From the NCBI GenBank assembly GCA_020445005.1, contig JAGRHM010000120.1:1-5823 (forward strand): a DNA stretch of 5,823 bases, read 5' to 3'. Source of the stretch: Candidatus Competibacteraceae bacterium. Lineage in GTDB: Bacteria; Pseudomonadota; Gammaproteobacteria; Competibacterales; Competibacteraceae. The translations under genes and the position numbers were made by a program. A model generated the notes under the pieces. The model searched no databases and had not been told where the DNA came from. It was given only the letters and a program-made list of their open reading frames with translations. This document shows positions 1-4,780 of the stretch, one piece after another (position 1 is the stretch's first letter; each line of letters begins with the position of its first letter).

Positions 1-93
1 GCGTTTCCTTCAGGTTCGTGGTAATACACCCTTTCGATGGTAAGTAAAACTGGATCGATGAACCTAGCATGGTTTGGCTAACGTGAGGTCATC

Positions 94-1362
94 ATGGCGG
101 ACAGCGATTTGTTGATTATTGGCGCCGGGATCAGCGGCCTAAGCATGGCGCACTATGCCGCGGCTGCCGGGTGGAGCGTACAGATTCTGGAAAAGGAGCA
201 TCGGATCGGAGGATGCCTGCATTCACATCGCTTTACGGGCTCGCTCGATGGGTTCTGGTTGGAGTTGGGCGCACATAGCGCGTTCAATTCCTACAGTCAT
301 CTTCTGGCGATCCTGGAATCGCTCCATGCGCTTGAGCGCTTGCGGCCCCGCGCCAAGGTCGGTTTCCGCCTGTTCGCGGATGGCGCAGTCCGCCGCATTC
401 CCACCCAGTTATCATTTTCTGAACTGTTGCTGGCACCGTTCCGCTTACTGGGTTTAATCAAAACCGGGCGCAGCGTGGCTGAATATTATGGTCATATCGT
501 CGGGCCGCGTAATTACGCAGCGGTCTTCGGACCCGCGTTCAGCGCCGTGATCTGTCAATCAGCCGACGAGTTTCCCGCCGACGCCCTGTTCAACCCACGC
601 CCCCGACGCAAAGAGGTCCCGCGTGGTTTTACCTTGCCGGGGGGGGTGCAAACCCTGGCGGAGATTGTGGCGGGATCATCCGGCGTTCGCGTTGCACTGG
701 GTCAGACGGTAACCGATATTCAACACCAGGGTGAGCGGTTTGTCGTTCGAACCGACAGTGGCGATTACACCACCCGCGCCCTGTGTCTGGCAACGCCCGT
801 TGCAGTGACGACCCAGTTGCTGCGACCCGAATTTCCGGAGGTGGCCGAACCTCTCATGGAGGTGAAAACCGCGACGGTGGAAACAGTCGGGGTGGCGATT
901 CCAAAATCCCGGTTAACTTTGCCGTTGGTGGCAGGGTTGATTGGCCGCAATGAACCATTCCTTTCCGTCGTTTCCCGCGATACCGTCCCGGATCCATCGT
1001 ATCGAGGATTCACTTTTCATTTTCGGCCAGGGAGGCTTGATGAGGCGGGGAAACGGGATTGCATCGCCCGGGTTCTGGGGGTGCCCGGCGATTTGCCGGC
1101 ATCAATGAATATGATTGAAAAGCTCAATCAGTTACCGGCCTTGCGGGTTGGCCACGGGGAGCGAGCGCAGGCCATTGACGGGTTGTTGGCGGGCAGCCGG
1201 CTGGCGTTGACCGGCAACTATTTCACCGGCATCGCCATTGAGGATTGTGTTGCTCGCTCGCGCCAGGAGTTCGCGCGTCTGCAACATGAGTTGGAAAGGA
1301 TATGCCCCCCCTGTGTCAAGGGGGGAACTCAGAACCTGCGGTGGTTTAAAAAGAAGGCGTGA
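94..1362 (+). CDS. FAD-dependent amine oxidase, protoporphyrinogen-oxidase-like flavoprotein
   Basis: A 422-residue protein with an N-terminal dinucleotide-binding Rossmann fold: GAGISG at residues 10-15, the ribose-binding acidic residue at E33 (ILEKE), and the HRIGG motif at 36-40. This arrangement is typical of the amine oxidase / protoporphyrinogen oxidase / phytoene desaturase flavoproteins. A PGGVQTL segment (182-188) and a C-terminal FAD-contact motif, TGNYFTGIAIEDCV (373-386), most resemble HemY-type protoporphyrinogen oxidases, which aromatise the porphyrinogen ring using oxygen. The exact substrate cannot be fixed from sequence, so no symbol is given. No signal peptide or clear membrane segment is visible. 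The ATG at 94 is preceded by GTGAGG at 83-88 with a 5-base gap, which supports this start. It is slightly shorter than typical HemY proteins (about 450-470 residues, family knowledge). The last 20 residues or so (from C404) are encoded by a C-run/G-run hairpin and look unlike the rest of the protein. The stop overlaps the convergent gene by 17 bases. Confidence 0.82.
   Translation: MADSDLLIIGAGISGLSMAHYAAAAGWSVQILEKEHRIGGCLHSHRFTGSLDGFWLELGAHSAFNSYSHLLAILESLHALERLRPRAKVGFRLFADGAVRRIPTQLSFSELLLAPFRLLGLIKTGRSVAEYYGHIVGPRNYAAVFGPAFSAVICQSADEFPADALFNPRPRRKEVPRGFTLPGGVQTLAEIVAGSSGVRVALGQTVTDIQHQGERFVVRTDSGDYTTRALCLATPVAVTTQLLRPEFPEVAEPLMEVKTATVETVGVAIPKSRLTLPLVAGLIGRNEPFLSVVSRDTVPDPSYRGFTFHFRPGRLDEAGKRDCIARVLGVPGDLPASMNMIEKLNQLPALRVGHGERAQAIDGLLAGSRLALTGNYFTGIAIEDCVARSRQEFARLQHELERICPPCVKGGTQNLRWFKKKA
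1305..1325. repeat. C-run/G-run inverted repeat within the 3' end of the flavoprotein gene
   Basis: Seven C (1305-1311), an 8-base loop, then six G (1320-1325) form a perfect 6-bp all-GC stem. It lies inside the flavoprotein reading frame and just beyond the stop of the convergent gene. It could act as a bidirectional transcription barrier between the two genes, but there is no T tract after it on either strand, so I do not call it an intrinsic terminator. It could also be the edge of a dispersed repeat element; that cannot be decided without the rest of the genome. Confidence 0.5.
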
Positions 1363-2065
1363 TGGTTGTCGTTTCGCCGGCCGATGCGGACAGGTTATCG
1401 CCGGCAGACCAGGTTTCGGTGTTGTCGTTGAGCAGGAACTTGAATGAAATGACTCCCTCAGTCATTTCATTCGTGGTCCATACCCAGACATCATTTTCAA
1501 CGTTCTTCATCAGTGCGCCAGCATCCCAGGAGAGACCGGCGCCTTCGCCACGAATGTAGAGGTTGTTGCCAAAGCCGGCGTCGTATTTGGCCACGATGAC
1601 GGTGACGACAGAATCGGCGCGTTTGCCGGAGACCGGGACTTTGGTTTCGACAGCGGCTTTAGCGGCTTTGCCCTTGGCGGAGGTGGTTGATTTTTCAGCC
1701 TTAGCTGGGGTGGCGGCTGGTTTTTCAGCAGCCTTGGCTGGACTAGCGGCTGCCGCAGCTGGTTTTTCAGCAGCCTTGGCTGGAGCAGGGGCTGCGGCGG
1801 CTGGTTTTTCAGCAGCCTTGGCTGGAGTGGCGGTTGCCGCAGCCGGTTTTTCAGCAGCCTCGACCGGGTTTGCGGCAGGCGCGGCCTTGGCCGTGGCCGT
1901 AGCTTTGGCGGCGGGCTTGGCGGCGGCCTGCGCCACAGTCGGTTTAGCGGCTTCCTCGGACTTGACGGGTACGGCGGGCGTTACCTTTGCAGGTTCAGCC
2001 TTGGTAGCGGATTTCGTGGTTCCCGCCTTGACCGGCGTTCCGGTCGGCTCTTTTTTCTTTGGCAT
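1346..2065 (-). CDS. Histone H1-like Lys/Ala/Pro-rich tail fused to a CBM20-like (starch/glycogen-binding) domain
   Basis: A 239-residue protein in two parts. Residues 1-150 are low-complexity, rich in Ala, Lys and Pro (about 26 Lys against about 11 Glu and a single Arg). They contain tandem 14-residue units of the type PAKAAEKPAAAAA at about 67-126, reminiscent of histone H1-like and AlgP-type KPAA tails. Residues 152-239 form a compact domain: NLYIRGEGAGLSWD (168-181), VWVW (193-196), ISFKFLLND (206-214), and W219 with N224. This order of Trp, FKF and W...N matches the carbohydrate-binding family CBM20 and related immunoglobulin-like folds. No hydrophobic signal peptide is present (it starts MPKKKEPT), so it is probably cytoplasmic. 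The ATG at 2065 has a strong AGAGGAGT ribosome binding site at 2071-2078. The role is unknown; binding intracellular glycogen or DNA is inference. The gene ends tail to tail with the flavoprotein gene. The long reading frame opposite it is a shadow of the Ala-rich repeats. Confidence 0.85.
   Translation of the reverse strand: MPKKKEPTGTPVKAGTTKSATKAEPAKVTPAVPVKSEEAAKPTVAQAAAKPAAKATATAKAAPAANPVEAAEKPAAATATPAKAAEKPAAAAPAPAKAAEKPAAAAASPAKAAEKPAATPAKAEKSTTSAKGKAAKAAVETKVPVSGKRADSVVTVIVAKYDAGFGNNLYIRGEGAGLSWDAGALMKNVENDVWVWTTNEMTEGVISFKFLLNDNTETWSAGDNLSASAGETTTITPSF
1442..1472. repeat. Perfect 13-bp inverted repeat with 5-base loop inside the CBM20-like domain
   Basis: GAATGAAATGACT (1442-1454), loop ccctc (1455-1459), then AGTCATTTCATTC (1460-1472) form a perfect stem of 13 bp. 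It lies wholly within the minus-strand reading frame and encodes the domain residues NEMTEGVISF (199-208). No T tract follows, so it is not a typical terminator. It would form a stable hairpin in the mRNA. Confidence 0.8.
1687..1884 (-). repeat. Tandem 42-base coding repeats (14 residues each)
   Basis: The motif GGTTTTTC on the plus strand recurs at 1719, 1761, 1803 and 1845, an exact period of 42 bases. The three central units (1717-1842) share an identical leading block of about 26 bases. A diverged unit (1843-1884) and a shortened one (about 1687-1716, spaced 30 bases) flank them. On the coding strand each unit encodes a 14-residue PAKAAEKPAA-type block. Because the period is a multiple of three, unit gain or loss would keep the frame open. 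Confidence 0.85.
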
Positions 2066-2135
2066 AAATCACTCCTCTGAATCGCTTGATGAATTTCAAG
2101 GCGCGACGGGGTATTTTGCCGACGCTGCGACTGAA

Positions 2136-2150
2136 TTGAGTCTAACTCAA
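2136..2150. promoter_or_regulatory. Inverted repeat upstream of the CBM20-like gene, possible operator
   Basis: TTGAGT (2136-2141), three bases, then ACTCAA (2145-2150) make a perfect 6-bp dyad, and the overlapping CAAGCTTG (2148-2155) is itself palindromic. It lies about 70-85 bases upstream of the start of the minus-strand CBM20-like gene, where a regulator could bind. I found no convincing -35/-10 pair next to it; a poor candidate is TTGAAA near 2229-2234 on the minus strand. The assignment as an operator is inference. Confidence 0.3.
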
Positions 2151-2265
2151 GCTTGAAGCAGTCTCCAAGCCATAAGCGGCGTAAATCAGGAAAATGGCCG
2201 CGTTGCTCATAAATTTAGCTCAAATTTTTTTTCAATGTGGTCAGATTGAGGATGTAGTCAGACGT

Positions 2266-2280
2266 TCGTTTTGCAAACGA
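2266..2280. repeat. Short inverted repeat between dusA and the CBM20-like gene
   Basis: TCGTTT (2266-2271), TGC, AAACGA (2275-2280) form a perfect 6-bp stem with a 3-base loop, 33-47 bases beyond the dusA stop. It could be a weak transcription end signal or a binding site. No T tract follows on the minus strand (the next bases read ACGTCTG), so it is listed only as a repeat. Confidence 0.35.
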
Positions 2281-2312
2281 TCTGCAGGTCGTTCATTTCT
2301 TTACAGTGAAAC

Positions 2313-3302
2313 TTAGCAACCGGCGGGTTGCTTAGTGTTTAGCGCAATATGCTTCAGCGCCGCCTCTACCGCCTCCACCCCTGCCGTACGTCCACAGGCC
2401 AACTCACTCAAGGTCCGTCGCCAGGCCCGCACGCCCGGGATGCCCTGAAATAATCCCAGGATGTGTCGGGTCATGCAATGGAGCGGCGTACCTTTCCGCA
2501 ATTGATCTTCTATGTAAGGAAGGAACGCTTCGACTGCCTGATGACGACTTAACGGCAGCGCGTTCGATCCAAAAAACTGCCTGTCCACGCCAGCCAACAG
2601 ATACGGATTCTCATAAGCCGCCCGCCCGATCATCACCCCATCGACTGCAGATAGTTGTTCCGTCGCTTGATCCAGCGTGGTGAGTCCCCCATTCAACACC
2701 ACGGTCAGCTTGGGAAAATCCCGCTTTAATCGCTGCACGACCTCATAACGCAGAGGTGGAATCTCCCGGTTTTCCTTTGGACTTAAACCTTGCAACCAAG
2801 CCATGCGCGCATGAATGATAAACGCTTGGCAACCGCCCGCCGCCACGCGACCGACAAAATCCGCTAACTCCTCGTAGGAATCTCGCCCGTCAATCCCGAT
2901 CCGGGTTTTCACCGTTACCGGCACATCCACCGTCGCCCGCATCGCCGCCACACATTCGGCTACCAGCGCTGGCTCCGCCATCAGACACGCTCCGAATCGG
3001 CCTGCTTGCACCCGGTCGCTGGGGCAACCGACATTCAAATTGACCTCGTCGTAACCCCAGTCCACCGCAATCCGCGCACACTGGGCCAGCTCATCGGGAT
3101 CGCTGCCGCCCAGTTGCAAAGCCAGAGGGTGTTCAGCCGGATCATACGCCAGCGCGCGCTGTCGATCGCCGCGCAGCATCGCGCCAGTGGTTACCATCTC
3201 TGTATAAAGCAGAACCTGTCGACTGAGCAGACGCAAGAAAAACCGACAGTGCCGGTCCGTCCAGTCCAACATCGGAGCAATCGAAATCAGGCGGTTTAAC
3301 AT
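2313..3302 (-). CDS. dusA: tRNA-dihydrouridine(20/20a) synthase DusA
   Basis: A 329-residue FMN-dependent enzyme that reduces uridines 20/20a in the D-loop of tRNA to dihydrouridine using NADPH, in the cytoplasm. The order of motifs is that of DusA: APMLDWTDRHCR (9-20), YTEMVTTGA (33-41), ALQLGGSDP (61-69), NLNVGCPSDRVQAGRFGACL (88-107) with the catalytic cysteine C93, VTVKTRIG (129-136), IIHAR (162-166), the DusA signature SPKENREIPPL (174-184), NGG (204-206), and the FMN phosphate-binding GVMIGRAAYENP (222-233). A helical tRNA-binding C-terminal part follows (about 240-320, including GLFQGIPGVRAWRR). M167 stands where E. coli DusA, as I recall it, has Lys (HARKAW). The N-terminus is shorter than in E. 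coli DusA but begins right at the conserved core. The start at 3302 has AGG 6 bases upstream and overlaps the end of pyrD by 7 bases (ATGTTAA), indicating translational coupling. Confidence 0.96.
   Translation of the reverse strand: MLNRLISIAPMLDWTDRHCRFFLRLLSRQVLLYTEMVTTGAMLRGDRQRALAYDPAEHPLALQLGGSDPDELAQCARIAVDWGYDEVNLNVGCPSDRVQAGRFGACLMAEPALVAECVAAMRATVDVPVTVKTRIGIDGRDSYEELADFVGRVAAGGCQAFIIHARMAWLQGLSPKENREIPPLRYEVVQRLKRDFPKLTVVLNGGLTTLDQATEQLSAVDGVMIGRAAYENPYLLAGVDRQFFGSNALPLSRHQAVEAFLPYIEDQLRKGTPLHCMTRHILGLFQGIPGVRAWRRTLSELACGRTAGVEAVEAALKHIALNTKQPAGC
2315..2332 (-). terminator. Hairpin at the end of dusA, weak terminator candidate
   Basis: AGCAACC (2315-2321), a 4-base loop, then GGTTGCT (2326-2332) form a perfect 7-bp stem overlapping the last codons and stop of dusA. 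Read on the minus strand it is followed by AAGTTTCAC, which has only a short T stretch, so termination here is plausible but unproven. Confidence 0.3.
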
Positions 3303-4372
3303 GGCGAACCTGATTTGCTCTGTATTAAATCTTTGCCCCGACAGATGAGGGCATTTTGGTCACGCACGGCTTCGACTGCTTCCCGAATCAATACAGGCCC
3401 GCGATAAATCAGACCGGTATAAAGTTGTATCAGACTGGCGCCGGCCGCAATTTTGGCCGCTGCATCGGCTCCGCTCAAAATGCCGCCGGCGGCGATAATC
3501 GGTAGCTCGCCCTTTAGAATATCTGCTAATCGCCGCACTATTTCCGTAGAACGCGCCATCAACGGCGCACCGCTTAAACCACCTGCTTCCTCAGCATAAG
3601 GTAAGCAATCAACACCAGCGCGGGAAAATGTGGTGTTGGTGGCGATCACTGCATCCAGACCGTAACGGAGCAATGCCTGTCCTACCGTAACCAGATCTGT
3701 ATCCGCCAAATCTGGCGCGATTTTGATGGCGAGTGGGACATAACGACCATAGCGGTCCGCCAGGCGTTGCTGTTCCGCTTTCAATGCAGCCAGTAATTGA
3801 TTAAGCGCCTGGCCATATTGCAGATCACGCAGACCCGGCGTATTGGGCGAGGAAATATTCACGGTGACATAACTGGCCCAAGGGTAGACCTTACGTAAAC
3901 CTGATAAATAATCTTCCGTCGCCTGTGTCACTGGCGTGTCCGCATTCTTGCCAATGTTAATGCCCAGTACGCCCTTGAAATCGGCTCTTCGCGCTTGTTC
4001 CACTAAATAATCGACGCCCTGGTTATTGAAACCCATGCGGTTGATTAACGCGCGGGCCTTTGGCAACCGGAACATGCGCGGTTTTGGGTTGCCTGGCTGT
4101 GGATGGGGCGTGACCGTTCCAATTTCGATAAAACCGAATCCTAGCGTTTCCCAAGCTCTGATGCACTCACCGTTCTTGTCCAGACCCGCCGCTAGCCCGA
4201 CGGGGTTGGGAAAGCTCAGCCCCATTACCTGAACTGGCGCGGCTGGAACGCGACGCATAAAGAGCGCTTTCATAGGAAACGAGGGTGTAATACGCAAAAA
4301 AGCGCTCATCCACTGGTGAGCGTTTTCAGGATCAAGTTGGAACAGCAGGGTGCGCAGGCAACGATAAAACAT
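3296..4372 (-). CDS. pyrD: Dihydroorotate dehydrogenase (quinone), class 2
   Basis: Oxidises dihydroorotate to orotate, the fourth step of UMP synthesis, passing electrons through FMN to membrane quinone. Numbering from the ATG at 4372, this is a 358-residue protein. The N-terminal helical extension (MFYRCLRTLLFQLDPENAH, 1-19) is the class 2 hallmark that docks on the inner membrane. Then come NPVGLAAGLDKNG (56-68), IGTVTPHPQPGNPKPRMFRL (84-103), MGFNNQG (113-119), GINIGKNADTPV (137-148), VNISSPNTPGLR (171-182) with catalytic base S175, VIATNTT (242-248), GGLSG (264-268) and AAGGI (294-298). A GTG 12 bases further up (4384) is in frame, but the ATG puts the serine at 175, as in E. coli PyrD, and matches its MYYPF-type start. 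A weak GTGAGA lies just upstream. The family core ends near residue 336; the last 22 residues are an extra tail running into dusA. Confidence 0.96.
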   Translation of the reverse strand: MFYRCLRTLLFQLDPENAHQWMSAFLRITPSFPMKALFMRRVPAAPVQVMGLSFPNPVGLAAGLDKNGECIRAWETLGFGFIEIGTVTPHPQPGNPKPRMFRLPKARALINRMGFNNQGVDYLVEQARRADFKGVLGINIGKNADTPVTQATEDYLSGLRKVYPWASYVTVNISSPNTPGLRDLQYGQALNQLLAALKAEQQRLADRYGRYVPLAIKIAPDLADTDLVTVGQALLRYGLDAVIATNTTFSRAGVDCLPYAEEAGGLSGAPLMARSTEIVRRLADILKGELPIIAAGGILSGADAAAKIAAGASLIQLYTGLIYRGPVLIREAVEAVRDQNALICRGKDLIQSKSGSPC

Positions 4373-4616
4373 TGAAATTCTCACTTAAGTCACAAAATTG
4401 ATTGATGGCGACGGTTAGCGGGTTCCAGAACTGGTGTAACCGGAAAAATTTTTGTTGAGTAAATAGTATTCATTATTTCAAATTTTTTGTAATATTATGC
4501 TCAAGAATGGTTCCATGCATGGCCAATGAAGCGATTTGGCCCTAATGACGAACCGTAATGAAGAGCTGCCCGACCCGTGAGCCAGTATGAAAGCCGTTCT
4601 TATTTCGGTATTATAT

Positions 4617-4642
4617 GTTTGATTTTAATAAAAAAATCAAAC
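4617..4642. repeat. Perfect 10-bp AT-rich inverted repeat upstream of the regulator gene
   Basis: GTTTGATTTT (4617-4626), a 6-base spacer, then AAAATCAAAC (4633-4642). The stem is AT-rich and no T tract follows it on the plus strand, so a terminator is unlikely. Its position, about 140-165 bases before the regulator start, suits an operator or a leader hairpin. Confidence 0.55.
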
Positions 4643-4647
4643 AAAAA

Positions 4648-4692
4648 GCAATATCTTTCGTTCGGCCTCGACGTGGTAATTGTCGATATTGC
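4648..4692. repeat. Inverted repeat pair GCAATATC / GATATTGC upstream of the regulator gene
   Basis: GCAATATC (4648-4655) and GATATTGC (4685-4692) are exact reverse complements separated by 29 bases. The interior also contains CGAC and GTCG arms (4670-4673 and 4682-4685). It begins 5 bases after the preceding dyad. It could be a spaced two-site operator or part of a folded leader; the sequence does not decide which. Confidence 0.4.
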
Positions 4693-4780
4693 GTGACTAT
4701 TAAAATGACCTTGAAAGCAACCTCCATGAGACAGCAAGGTCGAGAATCTTCCAGACGATGATAAAAGGTAGGTAAATTCG

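Larger units (their letters stand above)
4385..4780. promoter_or_regulatory. Divergent intergenic region between pyrD and the VpsR-like regulator
   Basis: About 400 bases, clearly more AT-rich than the flanking genes between 4440 and 4500 and around 4600-4650. It must hold the start signals for pyrD (minus strand) and the regulator (plus strand). I see no sigma-54 -24/-12 element (GG-N10-GC). Sigma-70-like candidates are poor: TATTAT at 4609-4614 for the regulator, and TACTAT (minus strand) near 4463-4468 for pyrD, each without a good -35. CCATGCATGG at 4513-4522 is a 10-base palindrome. Two inverted repeats in the second half are listed separately. I found no convincing small gene: short frames such as one starting at 4588 stop within about a dozen codons. 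Confidence 0.5.

Noticed and set aside
155..457. Plus-strand frame of 100 residues inside the flavoprotein gene
   Set aside because: It lies in another frame of a well-supported flavoprotein and has no recognisable features.
1563..2156. Long plus-strand frame encoding an Ala/Gly-rich, repeat-containing protein of 197 residues
   Set aside because: It is the antisense shadow of the Lys/Ala/Pro repeats. The minus-strand frame has a strong ribosome binding site and a recognisable folded domain; this one has neither.
3006..3299. Plus-strand frame of 97 residues opposite dusA
   Set aside because: Antisense to highly conserved DusA codons; no domain and no family resemblance.
4373..4384. GTG at 4384 as the pyrD start
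   Set aside because: In frame, but the ATG at 4372 gives E. coli-like numbering (S175) and N-terminus, and the only weak ribosome binding site suits it better.
4588..4623. Tiny plus-strand frame, MKAVLISVLYV, in the divergent region
   Set aside because: Only 11 residues; the hydrophobic start is likely chance, and no clear ribosome binding site precedes it.
4385..4780. Sigma-54 promoter or cyclic di-GMP riboswitch upstream of the regulator
   Set aside because: Scanning by eye found no GG-N10-GC spacing with flanking consensus and no recognisable riboswitch core.
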